58,314 bases of DNA. Origin: an uncultured Alphaproteobacteria bacterium. Its GTDB lineage: Bacteria; Pseudomonadota; Alphaproteobacteria; HIMB59; GCA-002718135. The notes beneath the pieces were generated by a model. That model was not told where the DNA came from and did not search any database. It worked only from the letters and a program-made list of their open reading frames with translations. The stretch spans positions 1 to 58,314 of the forward strand of contig CACBAT010000011.1 in the NCBI GenBank assembly GCA_902537325.1, in the 5' to 3' direction. A program made the position numbers and the translations under genes. Below, piece after piece: positions 7,467-17,063 of the stretch (position 1 is the stretch's first letter; each line of letters opens with the position of its first letter).

Positions 7467-8425
7467 ATTTCTAAACTCATTAAACCATTTTTATCAAAAT
7501 TAATTGGAATTGGATCTGATATTTCTCCTATAAAATTTCCACCTTCATCATCATGTAAAAAAGCCATAAAGAAAAATTTATTATCTTTTTCAACAATTCT
7601 ACCAGCATAAAGTTCTATTTCAGAGCTTGTTGTTAAATAAGGACCAGGTGCTAAATTCCATGGACCTTCAAATTTATCAGCAATTAAATAATGTGTTCCT
7701 CGTTTATTTGGCCCATTATAATTTTTCTTAAATTCATTGGACCAATCTTCAGGATGATTACAAAATAAACAATACCATTTATTCTCCACTTTAAATATTT
7801 GCGGGACTTCTAACTGACTAAAAAAACCTCCAAATAAGGGTTTAGTAGATTTCCATTCATAAAGATCATTCGATTCTGCCATACCAATAACACCACACTG
7901 ATAAGGATCGCTATGTATTGACGCTCTTGCAGTGTAAGCCATTATATATTTATTTTCATAAGGATGTTGCATTACCCATGGATCACGCATAGCACGATCT
8001 TGCCAATAATTGCCACTCTCTAACTCTTGGTAAATATTTTTATCTAAATCTAAAGCTAATCCATTTCCGTATCTATTAAAAGCATAGGGTGTTTCACCTA
8101 TTGCGTGACCAATTCTTTGTTTTCTGCCATTTTCCTTTTTATTTCTTCCAGTGTAAAAGTAATGCCACTTACTATTATTTTTAATTATAGAACCTGTCCA
8201 CGTTGTATAGTCATCAAAATTTTCATTATCAGAAGGTGCAAAAACTGTTCCATAATGTTTCCAATGAATTAAATCTTTTGAGGTGGCTAATCCGTGAGTA
8301 ACATTATTATGTCTTAGATCAGGATTTTTTAATGATTTATCAGCTTGAAGAAAATAGCAATACCAAATGTCATTATCCTTGTTTAACCAAAAATCCCAAA
8401 GCCATTTTTCATTAAGTTTAATCAA
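7463..8425 (-). CDS. Five-bladed propeller glycosidase, GH32/43/68-like
   Basis: The three acidic positions of the clan are visible: the candidate nucleophile D11 in LWDFW, the RDP triad at residues 147-149 (D148 as transition-state stabiliser), and E206 in SQLEVPQIF as acid/base. Blade repeats such as YFYTG and WYCLFCNHPED also fit. Family members hydrolyse fructosides (GH32/68) or arabinosides and xylosides (GH43). There is no signal peptide, so it would act in the cytoplasm on an imported oligosaccharide, or is exported by an unseen route. It lies 1 base from the next minus-strand gene, so the two are probably co-transcribed. Confidence 0.7.
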   Translation of the reverse strand: MIKLNEKWLWDFWLNKDNDIWYCYFLQADKSLKNPDLRHNNVTHGLATSKDLIHWKHYGTVFAPSDNENFDDYTTWTGSIIKNNSKWHYFYTGRNKKENGRKQRIGHAIGETPYAFNRYGNGLALDLDKNIYQELESGNYWQDRAMRDPWVMQHPYENKYIMAYTARASIHSDPYQCGVIGMAESNDLYEWKSTKPLFGGFFSQLEVPQIFKVENKWYCLFCNHPEDWSNEFKKNYNGPNKRGTHYLIADKFEGPWNLAPGPYLTTSSEIELYAGRIVEKDNKFFFMAFLHDDEGGNFIGEISDPIPINFDKNGLMSLEI

Positions 8426-8426
8426 T

Positions 8427-9974
8427 TTAATTTAAAGAAACTTCAGCGATAGAAGCAGTATCTTCCAAATATAAATATAATTTTTCATTATAATAAATCA
8501 TATCTCTTATTCTTTCACCAATATGAACTCTTTCAATTTTTATATTTTCAGCATTACCGTTATTTATTTTATTTGGAGTTGAAAGATTTTTATTGTTGTA
8601 ATTATATTCAAAAAAATAAAGAGATTCATCCTTCATAGATGCTACTACGTAGCTGTTTTTTTGATTTAAGCCAACTATTTGAGAAATACCAATAGATGGA
8701 TTAAAGTAAATTACAGGTTCAATAAAATTATATTCAGAATGAGATTTATGCAGCGGATATTTTACATACTTTTTTTTGTTATAAGGTGCGTTTTTTCCTC
8801 CATAATGCTCTCCATAAGATGAAATAGCCCATCCATAATTAGGTATTTCACTTTGATTTAATTCTATTAAATTAATTTCATCACCACCTTCAGGGCCATG
8901 TTCCGCCTCTAGTAAGAAATTATTTTTTTTATTATAATATAAGCCTTGTGGATTTCTATGCCCCATGCTTATAACATTGTAATCTTTTGTTTTTTTATTT
9001 ATTTCAATTATTTTACTAAATATACTGTCTTCTTTTTGTGCTCTAAATCTACTTCTAAAATCACCAGTAGAAAAAAATAGATTTTGATCATCTGCATTAA
9101 TTATTCGTCCTCCAGATTGATGTGCATTAAACTCACCATCAATATTGTCATAAAAATGCACACATTCATCTGATGTGAAAAGATTTTCAAATATAATTAG
9201 TTTTAAATTCATTTTTCCATGTAATAAACTTGTATTCCAACAATTGTCTTTCACTTCTCTTGTATAAGATACATAAATTTGATCTTTGTAAATATTGATA
9301 TCTTTTATTGAGAACCAACCACCTTCTAACCAATCAAAATCATGTATTCTTGATTTTCTAAATTGTTCTTCACCTATGAATTTACTAATATTTGTTTTAA
9401 TTTGTTTAAAATATAAGTCATTTGTATTATTTTTAATTTCATTAGAATACACTAATACACCACTTGCTGAAATTAAAATTAAATTATTATTATATGTTTC
9501 TAAATATCCACTTGCTGGAAATTGATTAGCTATACCATATAATAATATGTTTTTTTGGGGACTATAAACTTTAGTTTTGATTTTATTATTTGAAAAACTG
9601 TGTTCAGGGTTAATTGCATATTCTAAATTCTTATTATTTTTTTTTATTTCTAAATCAAATTCATAAGGATCAAATTGTTCAAGTATTTTTGTTAATATTT
9701 GAGAATTATATTCAGTTTCAAAACTATCATCATATAAATCTTTGTATGCCTCTTCAAATAATTCTTTTTGTGCTCTAAATTGATTTCGTTCTTTTTTGAG
9801 ATCTTTTATTTGAGTTTTTAAGTTTGTCGTATTTTTATGAAATAAAATATACTTATGTACAAATTCATTTAAATTATTGTTAATTTGCTTATTTATATAT
9901 GTGAAATCAAATAAAAAATTGAATGAAAGAAAAGCAAATATCAAAACTACAATAAAATTTCTAAAAATTTTCAT
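8427..9974 (-). CDS. Membrane-anchored PQQ glucose/sorbosone dehydrogenase-like protein
   Basis: Residues 1-25 form a signal anchor (FIVVLIFAFLSFNFLF), followed by a Lys/Gln/Glu-rich coiled coil to about residue 75. From about 130 to the end comes a beta-propeller with the glucose/sorbosone dehydrogenase signature GHRNPQGL, then EHGPEGGDEIN, NYGWAISSYGEHYGG and a final MKDESLYFF blade. This family oxidises aldoses in the periplasm using PQQ, or is a non-catalytic relative. The combination with an N-terminal coiled coil is less usual. No PQQ synthesis genes are in this window. Confidence 0.75.
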   Translation of the reverse strand: MKIFRNFIVVLIFAFLSFNFLFDFTYINKQINNNLNEFVHKYILFHKNTTNLKTQIKDLKKERNQFRAQKELFEEAYKDLYDDSFETEYNSQILTKILEQFDPYEFDLEIKKNNKNLEYAINPEHSFSNNKIKTKVYSPQKNILLYGIANQFPASGYLETYNNNLILISASGVLVYSNEIKNNTNDLYFKQIKTNISKFIGEEQFRKSRIHDFDWLEGGWFSIKDINIYKDQIYVSYTREVKDNCWNTSLLHGKMNLKLIIFENLFTSDECVHFYDNIDGEFNAHQSGGRIINADDQNLFFSTGDFRSRFRAQKEDSIFSKIIEINKKTKDYNVISMGHRNPQGLYYNKKNNFLLEAEHGPEGGDEINLIELNQSEIPNYGWAISSYGEHYGGKNAPYNKKKYVKYPLHKSHSEYNFIEPVIYFNPSIGISQIVGLNQKNSYVVASMKDESLYFFEYNYNNKNLSTPNKINNGNAENIKIERVHIGERIRDMIYYNEKLYLYLEDTASIAEVSLN

Positions 9975-10015
9975 TAAAAAAAATTATCAAAAAAGAAAAC
10001 TAATTACAATATGTT

Positions 10016-10939
10016 TTAGTATTTAACTTTGTTTTTTAATTTTTTTGAATAAAGATAATTTGATATATTTTGTGAACTAATCTTAGCCATTCTCAATCTT
10101 GTTTCAAAAGTAGCACTTCCATTATGAGGAGATAACAAAACATTATTTAACTTTAAAAATTTACTATTAATTTTTGGCTCCATTCCAAATACATCCAATG
10201 CAGCACCACTTATTAAATTTTTATTCAAAGCATCTAATAAATGAACTTCATTAATTACAGATCCTCTTGAAACATTTACTATTATAGAAGAGGGTTTCAT
10301 TAGTTTTAATATACTATTGTTTATTAAGTGTCTTGTCTCACTTCCACCAATACAAGTAATAACCATTACATCAATTAAACTAGCCATATCTTTTAAATTT
10401 TTAAAATATTTAAAATTCAAATTTTTATTATTTGGACCATAATAAACAATTTTCATAGAAAGTGATTTGACTCGTTTAGAAAATGCTTTACCTATTTCAC
10501 CCATACCTACTATTCCTACTTTTTTGTTAGTAAGGCTAGTTGTCAAATCAAAAGGTTTGTTATTCCATTTTTTTTTCAAAATAAAATCATGAGCTTGATT
10601 TATTTTTCTTGATAAAGCTATCATGAGGCCAAGTGCTAAATCAGCAACATCATTAGTAAGAACTTTAGGTGTATTTGTTATAACTATTTTATTATTTTTA
10701 CAATAATTCAGATCTACACCATCATACCCAACACCAAATACTGAAACTATTTTGAGATTTTTAAATTTTTTAAGAAATTTGTTATCAGTTTTAAAACCAC
10801 CAGTGACAACAATTCCTTGATATTTGTTAAAATCAATTTTGCTCTTTAATTGCCATAAGCAATCAACAATAAAATTTTTTTTATAAACAGGTATAAAATC
10901 TTTGATAAGAATATCAGTAATTAAAATATTTAATTTCAT
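10016..10939 (-). CDS. D-2-hydroxyacid dehydrogenase (glyoxylate/hydroxypyruvate reductase-like)
   Basis: This is a complete member of the D-isomer-specific 2-hydroxyacid dehydrogenases, at 307 residues. The Rossmann motif GMGEIG is at 145-150, and the catalytic Arg, Glu and His are R225 (SRGSVINE), E254 (GMEPK) and H272 (SPHNGSAT). These enzymes interconvert 2-keto and D-2-hydroxy acids with NAD(P)H in the cytoplasm. Specificity is uncertain; hydroxypyruvate, glyoxylate and 2-ketogluconate are all plausible given the sugar-oxidising neighbours. It lies 12 bases from the aldo-keto reductase gene upstream of it, so an operon is likely. Confidence 0.85.
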   Translation of the reverse strand: MKLNILITDILIKDFIPVYKKNFIVDCLWQLKSKIDFNKYQGIVVTGGFKTDNKFLKKFKNLKIVSVFGVGYDGVDLNYCKNNKIVITNTPKVLTNDVADLALGLMIALSRKINQAHDFILKKKWNNKPFDLTTSLTNKKVGIVGMGEIGKAFSKRVKSLSMKIVYYGPNNKNLNFKYFKNLKDMASLIDVMVITCIGGSETRHLINNSILKLMKPSSIIVNVSRGSVINEVHLLDALNKNLISGAALDVFGMEPKINSKFLKLNNVLLSPHNGSATFETRLRMAKISSQNISNYLYSKKLKNKVKY

Positions 10940-10951
10940 ATAAGAAATAAA

Positions 10952-11980
10952 TTAATCTTTACTTGAAGTAGCCCAAAGATTAATTTTTTCTTCTCTTGCA
11001 TATTTATCTATCTCTTTTAATTCCGATTTACTAAAATATAAATTATTTTGACTATCCAGACATTCATTTAATTGCTTCACAGTTCTTGCTCCAATTAAAG
11101 CAGATGTCATAGTTTCGTGACGTAACACCCATGATAAAGCCATTTGTGGTAAAGATTGACCTCTTTTTTTTGCTATTTTTGTCAATTCTTTAATTTTGAC
11201 TAAGTAGCTTTTAGTAATCATTTTTTTATCAAGAGATGAATTATCAGAAACTCTAGATACTTTAGGAATAGTTTTCAAATATTTTTCAGATAGCATACCC
11301 TGTGCTAATGGAGAAAAAGCAATACAACCAATACCTAATTTTTTGAGTGTATCTAAAAGATCTTTTTCAATCCATCTATTCAGCATTGAATAAGATGGCT
11401 GATGTATTAAACAATTAATTCCTCTTTGTTTTAAAAGTTTATTAATTATTATTGTTTGTTTAGAACTATATGAAGAAATTCCCACGTACAGTGCTTTTCC
11501 TTGATTAACAGCTTGTGCCAATGCATCGGCAGTTTCTTCTAATGGAGTTAAGGGATCAAAGCGATGAGAATAGAAAATGTCAACATATTCTATCTTCATT
11601 CTTTTTAAGCTTTGATCAAGACTTGCTGTCAAATATTTTTTTGAACCCCATTCGCCATAAGGTCCATCCCACATATGATAACCAGCTTTACTTGATATGA
11701 TCATTTCATCTCTATATTTTTTAAAATCAGAATGCATAACCTTACCAAAATTTTCTTCTGCAGATCCAGCAGGCGGGCCGTAATTATTTGCTAGATCAAA
11801 ATGTGTAACACCTCTATCAAAAGCTCTAAAGAGCATCTTCTTTGCTTCTTTTGTCATAGATTTTTTCCCGCCAAAATTATGCCAAAGACCTAAGGTAATA
11901 GGGGGTAGCAAAAGACCGCTTTTGCCAGATCTTCTGTATTCTAATTTTTTATATCTTTTATTATTTGCTTTATAGGCCAT
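10952..11980 (-). CDS. Aldo-keto reductase, YghZ / L-glyceraldehyde-3-phosphate reductase type
   Basis: The 342-residue TIM-barrel protein has the catalytic tetrad D62, Y67 (FDLANNYGPP), K98 (SSKAGYHMW) and H139 (YSHRFDP). The N-terminal YRRSGKSGLLLPPITLGLWH and the GPYGEWGSKKYL segment are characteristic of the YghZ subgroup (AKR14), which reduces L-glyceraldehyde 3-phosphate and methylglyoxal with NADPH. It shares direction and close spacing with the hydroxyacid dehydrogenase, fitting a role in sugar or aldehyde metabolism. Confidence 0.85.
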   Translation of the reverse strand: MAYKANNKRYKKLEYRRSGKSGLLLPPITLGLWHNFGGKKSMTKEAKKMLFRAFDRGVTHFDLANNYGPPAGSAEENFGKVMHSDFKKYRDEMIISSKAGYHMWDGPYGEWGSKKYLTASLDQSLKRMKIEYVDIFYSHRFDPLTPLEETADALAQAVNQGKALYVGISSYSSKQTIIINKLLKQRGINCLIHQPSYSMLNRWIEKDLLDTLKKLGIGCIAFSPLAQGMLSEKYLKTIPKVSRVSDNSSLDKKMITKSYLVKIKELTKIAKKRGQSLPQMALSWVLRHETMTSALIGARTVKQLNECLDSQNNLYFSKSELKEIDKYAREEKINLWATSSKD

Positions 11981-12052
11981 TAATACTTTTTAAGTATATT
12001 TAGCTTTTACATCAAGTAATTATTTAAACTTAAATAATATAAAAACTATTAA

Positions 12053-13828
12053 TTAATTTTGATGTTTTTGTTTATTCCACATTAATGCGTATAATCCATC
12101 TTTATTTAGTAGGCTTGAATGATCTCCTTCTTCAACGATATTTCCTTTATCTATAACAATTATTTTATCTGCATTTGACACAGTTGAGAGTCTATGTGCT
12201 ATAATTAATGTGGTTTTACCCTGAGATATTTTGTTTAAATTTTTATTTATTTCTTTTTCTGTATTAGTGTCTAATGCTGATGTTGCTTCATCAAAAAAGA
12301 GGATTGATGGATTTTTTAAAACAGCTCTTGCTATAGCAACTCTTTGTTTTTCTCCTCCAGATAATTTAAGACCTCTCTCACCCACAATAGTATTGTATTT
12401 ATCAGGAATACTTTCAATAAAATCATGGATACCAGCAATTTTTGCTGCATTTATTACTTCTGCTTCACTTGAGTTTATTAAACCATAAGAAATATTATAA
12501 AAAATTGTGTCATTGAATAAAACTGTATCCTGGGGGACGACACCTATCATTTGTCTTAATGAGTTTTGTTTGTATTTTTTTATATTTTTCTTATTAATTA
12601 ATATTTCTCCACTATCTGGATCATAAAAACGAAACAATAATTTACTTATTGTGGATTTCCCTGCACCAGTTGGTCCAACTATCGCTAAAGATTTACCTTC
12701 TGGTATACTAAAGGATATATTTTTGATAATTGTTCTTTTATTTTCATATCCAAAAAAAATATTTTTAAAAATTATTTCAGCATTATTGTTATTTAAATGT
12801 TCACTTCCACTATCATCAATATTATTTTTTTCTTTTAAAAGATTAAACATATTTTCCATATCAACTAACGATTGTCTTATTTCGCGATAAATAGTTCCTA
12901 GAAAATTTAATGGCTGATAGAGTTGAAGCATATAAGCATTGATAACTACAAAACCGCCAACAGTTATAGTTTTATTCTGAATTCCAAATACTGTTAAAAC
13001 AAGCATAAGAGTTATTCCACTCATTATTACAAATGTTTGGCTAATATTTAAAAGAGATAGGGATGTTCTGTTCTTGTTTGCTGCGTTTTCATATTTTTCT
13101 AGTGACTCATCTAATCTTTTAAACTCATGATTTTCGTTATTAAAATATTTAACAGTTTCAAAATTAAGAAGACTATCAATCATTTTAGTACTTGCAGCGT
13201 TATCTGCTAAATTCATATCTTTTCTAAATTGCAATCTCCATTGAGTAATTGTAAATGTTAAAATAACATAGATAGAAATAGTAATAAAAGTTATGATTGC
13301 GTATTCAAATCCGTATAAGGTAAGTAAAATAAATATAACAAGAACTAGCTCAATAAATGTTGGAACTACATTAAATAGAACATAGCGTAATAAAAAATCT
13401 ATTCCTTTTGTCCCCCTATCAATAAATCTATTAAGACCTCCAGTCTGTCTTGAAAGATGAAAATCTAAAGACAAAAAATGTAAATGTTTGAAAACTTTTA
13501 GACTTACTCTTCTAATAGCATTTTGAGATACTTTAGAAAAAAGAGCGTCTCTGATTTCATTAAAAGCAAATGAAGCTATTCTTACAATTCCATAAGATAT
13601 AATAATAGCAATCGGCACATATAATAATAAATTTATACCACTACTTAAATCATTAAGTGAATCAACAGCATTTCCAAGGATTAAAGGTGTATAAACGCTA
13701 GCTACTTTTGCTAATATCATACTCAACCCAGCTAAAACCACTCTTATTCTAAGATCTTTTCTGCTTTTGGGCCATAAATAAGGGAGTAATAATTTTGATG
13801 TACTAAAGAAAGTAGAATCTTTTTTCAT
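12053..13828 (-). CDS. atm1: ABC exporter of the Atm1/AtmA (heavy metal / glutathione conjugate) type
   Basis: This half-transporter (591 residues) has a six-helix membrane domain in the first 310 residues and one ATPase domain. In the ATPase domain Walker A GPTGAGKST is near residue 385, the signature is LSGGEKQRVAIARA and Walker B is ILFFDEATSALD. The Atm1 hallmark RQTGGLNRFIDRGTKGI is present near residue 125. Family members export glutathione-linked compounds or persulfides and protect against metals; mitochondrial Atm1 is the homologue. It works as a homodimer in the inner membrane. The gene is divergent from the small ORF at 14002, with a 173-base AT-rich intergenic region holding no clear structure. 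Confidence 0.88.
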   Translation of the reverse strand: MKKDSTFFSTSKLLLPYLWPKSRKDLRIRVVLAGLSMILAKVASVYTPLILGNAVDSLNDLSSGINLLLYVPIAIIISYGIVRIASFAFNEIRDALFSKVSQNAIRRVSLKVFKHLHFLSLDFHLSRQTGGLNRFIDRGTKGIDFLLRYVLFNVVPTFIELVLVIFILLTLYGFEYAIITFITISIYVILTFTITQWRLQFRKDMNLADNAASTKMIDSLLNFETVKYFNNENHEFKRLDESLEKYENAANKNRTSLSLLNISQTFVIMSGITLMLVLTVFGIQNKTITVGGFVVINAYMLQLYQPLNFLGTIYREIRQSLVDMENMFNLLKEKNNIDDSGSEHLNNNNAEIIFKNIFFGYENKRTIIKNISFSIPEGKSLAIVGPTGAGKSTISKLLFRFYDPDSGEILINKKNIKKYKQNSLRQMIGVVPQDTVLFNDTIFYNISYGLINSSEAEVINAAKIAGIHDFIESIPDKYNTIVGERGLKLSGGEKQRVAIARAVLKNPSILFFDEATSALDTNTEKEINKNLNKISQGKTTLIIAHRLSTVSNADKIIVIDKGNIVEEGDHSSLLNKDGLYALMWNKQKHQN

Positions 13829-14001
13829 ATCATATTTTTAAAATTAAAAAATTATCCTTATAAAAATTGATTAAATAAGTCTTGTAAAATTTATACATAG
13901 TTCACATTAATCAATAATTAGCAATGTTTGTAATATTTTAAAGTAAATGTTGCTTTCTGTATTTGATAATATTTTTATATAATAATATATAATATTAATA
14001 A

Positions 14002-14181
14002 ATGACTGACTTACAATGGTATGCCTATCTTGGAGGATTTGTAGCATTCGCAATCGGATGTTACGTATATTATCTCTCTAGAAATAAAAATTTAGATGAT
14101 CAACAAGTTAAAAATAGAAAAAGAGTTATGAATTTTTTTTTAATTATAGCTTTGGTTTGTGTTGGTTATTCGTGGCTGTAA
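14002..14181 (+). CDS. Small two-span membrane protein (59 aa)
   Basis: ATG 14002 to TAA 14179-14181. The N-terminal segment LQWYAYLGGFVAFAIGCYVYY and the C-terminal FFLIIALVCVGYSWL are hydrophobic, separated by a charged linker (SRNKNLDDQQVKNRKRVMN), so a hairpin in the membrane is expected with the loop in the cytoplasm. Codon use is like that of the neighbours. It precedes the carbohydrate kinase by 16 bases in the same direction, which suggests co-transcription. No homologous family is recognised. Confidence 0.55.
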   Translation: MTDLQWYAYLGGFVAFAIGCYVYYLSRNKNLDDQQVKNRKRVMNFFLIIALVCVGYSWL

Positions 14182-14197
14182 ACTTAAGAGATAAAAT

Positions 14198-15685
14198 TTG
14201 AAATATTATCTTGCAATTGATGCTGGGACTTCAGTAATAAAGACTGTAATTTTCAATACAAATTTCAAACAAATAAATTCTCATAGTGTAAAAAATCCAG
14301 TCGTAACTGATAAATTTGGTAAATCTGAAATTGAAATGGAAAAATTTTGGCTGCTTACAGCAAAGTGTATTAAACTTTTAATAAAAAAATCTAAAATTCA
14401 GTCACAATCAGTTGTTGGTTTAGGCATAACTGGAAATATGGTCGGATTTTGGTCTATCAATAATACAAATAAACCAGTAAGAAATGCAATTTTGTGGAAT
14501 GACACAAGAAGTCAAAAAGTTTTCAGTAATAAAAAAATATTTGATCAAATTTATAAAATTACAGGTTCTATCGCGCAATACGGGTGTACTATACCTATTC
14601 TTAAGTGGATGACTAAATTTGAAAAAGAAAATTTAAAAAAAATTAAATATATATTAACTTGTAAAGATTGGTTAAGATTTAAATTAACAGGGAATATAAA
14701 TAATGATGAAACAGAAGTTTCAGTATATCCAGGAGATATAAAAAATAAAAAATTATCAAAAAAAATTTTCAAAATTTTTAATTTAAGCACTAAATATTTT
14801 AAACTATTCCCAGAAATAAAAAAATCAAATGAATTAGGTGGATACGTTACTAAAAGTGCATCAAGATTAACAAGTTTAAAAGTTGGTACACCTGTTGTTA
14901 TAGGATGTGGTGACGTAATAGCTTCTATTTTAGGAGCTGGAGGAATCAACCATAATAAAAAAATAAGTATAATTGGTACTACATGTCATAATATTATAGT
15001 TAAAAATAATTCAAAAATTTCTAAAGATGGTTCAGGGTTATTTTTCGCTTCTTTAAATAATACATGGTTAGAAACTAAAATAAATGTAGCAGGAACGACT
15101 AATATTGATTGGGTTATTGATAATTTTTACAAAAATTCTAAAAAGTATTTAGATAAAGTTAAAATAATTAAAAATTTTGAAAAAAAATATTTAACTTTTA
15201 AATATCCAGAAAATTCATTAGTATTTCTTCCTTACATAAACTATGGAGGTTCTATATCTCCATTTGTAAATTTAAATTCTAAAGCTGAAATTTTTGGAAT
15301 ATTACCACATCATAATAATTTTGATATTATGACTGCTTGTTATGAGGGTTTGGCATTATCTATTAAAGATTGTTATGCAAATAAAATTAAAACTAACGAC
15401 AGTCTTTATCTTGCAGGAGGTGCATCAAAAAGTAAAATTTTACCTCAATTAATTTCTAATGTTTTAAATATTAAAGTTAAAATTTTAACTAATTCCGAAT
15501 TAGGTGCGCTAGGTGTTTCATTCTTAATTGATAGTTGCTTGCGTAAAAAAGATTTAAAAAATTTAATTAATGATCACCAAAATATTGGTCAAATTTACAC
15601 ACCTCAAAGAAAACATTCCAAATATCTTCATAATAAATATCAAAAATATAAAAAATTAAGAGAGTCACTAAATAATATTTGGTGA
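14198..15685 (+). CDS. FGGY-family carbohydrate kinase (xylulokinase-like)
   Basis: The frame starts at a TTG (14198) with TAAGAG upstream. The product, 495 residues, has the two-domain actin-like fold of FGGY kinases: DAGTSVIKTVIFN at residues 7-19 for phosphate binding, NAILWNDTRSQ near residue 95 for the sugar site, and a C-terminal ATP motif LYLAGGASKSKIL near residue 405. These kinases phosphorylate pentoses, polyols, glycerol or gluconate. Xylulokinase-like is the closest impression, but the substrate is uncertain. The sugar importer genes that follow after a 71-base gap probably supply its substrate. Confidence 0.8.
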   Translation: MKYYLAIDAGTSVIKTVIFNTNFKQINSHSVKNPVVTDKFGKSEIEMEKFWLLTAKCIKLLIKKSKIQSQSVVGLGITGNMVGFWSINNTNKPVRNAILWNDTRSQKVFSNKKIFDQIYKITGSIAQYGCTIPILKWMTKFEKENLKKIKYILTCKDWLRFKLTGNINNDETEVSVYPGDIKNKKLSKKIFKIFNLSTKYFKLFPEIKKSNELGGYVTKSASRLTSLKVGTPVVIGCGDVIASILGAGGINHNKKISIIGTTCHNIIVKNNSKISKDGSGLFFASLNNTWLETKINVAGTTNIDWVIDNFYKNSKKYLDKVKIIKNFEKKYLTFKYPENSLVFLPYINYGGSISPFVNLNSKAEIFGILPHHNNFDIMTACYEGLALSIKDCYANKIKTNDSLYLAGGASKSKILPQLISNVLNIKVKILTNSELGALGVSFLIDSCLRKKDLKNLINDHQNIGQIYTPQRKHSKYLHNKYQKYKKLRESLNNIW

Positions 15686-15756
15686 AAGTCTCAAATTTAG
15701 TTGATAATATCAGCATATTGATATTAAATTATTAATCATAAATTAAGTGAGGAAAA

Positions 15757-17028
15757 ATGAATAAAATTTTATTATTTTTTATTACAATTCTATTTTCTTT
15801 GAATGCTTATGCTGTAACAAATGTCACTTTTTGGCATATGGAAGGTGTTCCACATAGAGTAGATAGAATTCAAACATTAATAGATGAATTTAATTCTGCT
15901 AATCCAGATATTAATGTAACGCAAGAAGTTCAAAACTGGGGTGAAATTTACGCTAAAGCGCCTGCATCAGTTGCTGCTGGAACTGCACCAGAAATATTAG
16001 TTGGTATTCCAGATTTTACACCTATACTCGCTGATATGGGTGCGGCACAACCCGTTGAGGATTTCGTTGCAGAGTTAGATTCAAAATATGGTTTTTACCA
16101 AAAAGCACTCGATCAATATACTTATAATGGTCATACTTGGGCTGTTCCTTTATGGAACATGGGTTTATCACTATGGTATAGAAAAAGTGATTTTGAAGCT
16201 GCTGGAATTGAGCCGCCAAAAACTTGGTCTGATTTAAAGAAAGCCGCTAAAGCTCTAACTAAAGACGGTGTTTATGGAATTGGACTTCCAGGAAATAAAC
16301 AACTTTATACTGATCAAACAATCTACAGTTTTATGGTTAACTCAGGTGCAGAAGAAATTTATAATTCTGATGGTACTTTGAGATTTGATAATCCTCAAAC
16401 TGTAGCAGCATATGATGTTTATAAAGAACTATATCAATATTCAGCTCCTGATGCAGCAAACTGGACTTGGGGTGAAGCCGAAGCATGTTTTGCAAGTAAA
16501 GGTTGTGCAATGATATTACAGTTCACAGTTATCTCTACATATGACTCACAAGCTGGTGGAGATGCTAGTGACTTAGGCGTAATTCAAATACCTCATGCAA
16601 ATGGTAAAGCTCATAGAGCTGGAACTGTTTCGTATGTAAATTCAGCAATGATAATGACTGAAGATGAAGCAAAAATGGCAGCTTCTAAAAAGTTTCTAAG
16701 TTTCTTAATGGAGCCTGGAAATTATGGAAGATTTATCAACATGGAGCCAGGATTATTTTTACCAATAACTGAAGCTGGAAGTAAAGATTCAACTTATTGG
16801 GATGATCCTGTTGTTGTAAAATATAAATCACAAGTAGAAACAATGTTAGACAATTCAACAAGAGGAAGTCTATTTGGTTTTACGAATGGTAATACTTTTA
16901 CAAGCATATCATCTATATCAGCTCAGAATTTATTAGCTCAAACTCTTCAATTAACTTTAATCGATGGCAAAAGTGCAAAAGACGCAGTTAGTGAAGGTAT
17001 GGAAATAATGACTGAAGCAATTGAATAA
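15757..17028 (+). CDS. Sugar ABC transporter, periplasmic binding protein (family 1)
   Basis: A signal peptide covers residues 1-19 (cut after NAYA). The mature protein (about 404 residues) has the family 1 solute-binding layout: NVTFWHMEG at the start, LIDEFNSANPDINV, then GTAPEILVG and WAVPLWNMGLSLWYRKSDFEAAGIEPPKTW split below for reading as WAVPLWNMG and LSLWYRKS. Such proteins carry mono- or oligosaccharides or glycerol-phosphodiesters to MalFG-type permeases. Two Cys (near residues 246-250, EACFASKGC) could form a disulfide. GTGAGG precedes the start. A strong hairpin follows the stop, before the permease genes. Confidence 0.88.
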   Translation: MNKILLFFITILFSLNAYAVTNVTFWHMEGVPHRVDRIQTLIDEFNSANPDINVTQEVQNWGEIYAKAPASVAAGTAPEILVGIPDFTPILADMGAAQPVEDFVAELDSKYGFYQKALDQYTYNGHTWAVPLWNMGLSLWYRKSDFEAAGIEPPKTWSDLKKAAKALTKDGVYGIGLPGNKQLYTDQTIYSFMVNSGAEEIYNSDGTLRFDNPQTVAAYDVYKELYQYSAPDAANWTWGEAEACFASKGCAMILQFTVISTYDSQAGGDASDLGVIQIPHANGKAHRAGTVSYVNSAMIMTEDEAKMAASKKFLSFLMEPGNYGRFINMEPGLFLPITEAGSKDSTYWDDPVVVKYKSQVETMLDNSTRGSLFGFTNGNTFTSISSISAQNLLAQTLQLTLIDGKSAKDAVSEGMEIMTEAIE

Positions 17029-17040
17029 TTAAAAACTTTT

Positions 17041-17063
17041 CAGCACCTCTAATAGAGGTGCTG
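17041..17063 (+). terminator. Intercistronic hairpin after the binding-protein gene
   Basis: CAGCACCTCT (17041-17050), loop AAT, AGAGGTGCTG (17054-17063): a perfect 10-bp stem 12 bases after the binding-protein stop. The 3' arm contains the only purine-rich ribosome site (AGAGG) for the permease and touches its first possible start codon. It lacks a good T-tract, so it is more likely a 3'-end stabiliser or partial terminator than a full stop. Confidence 0.75.

Noticed and set aside
14551..14949. Long open frame antisense to the FGGY kinase (132 codons)
   Set aside because: It is the complement of a well-supported gene, has no homology I recognise, and AT-rich genes often leave such antisense frames. 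The same holds for the frames antisense to ureA, the Atm1 exporter, the DMT permease and the Dpp genes.
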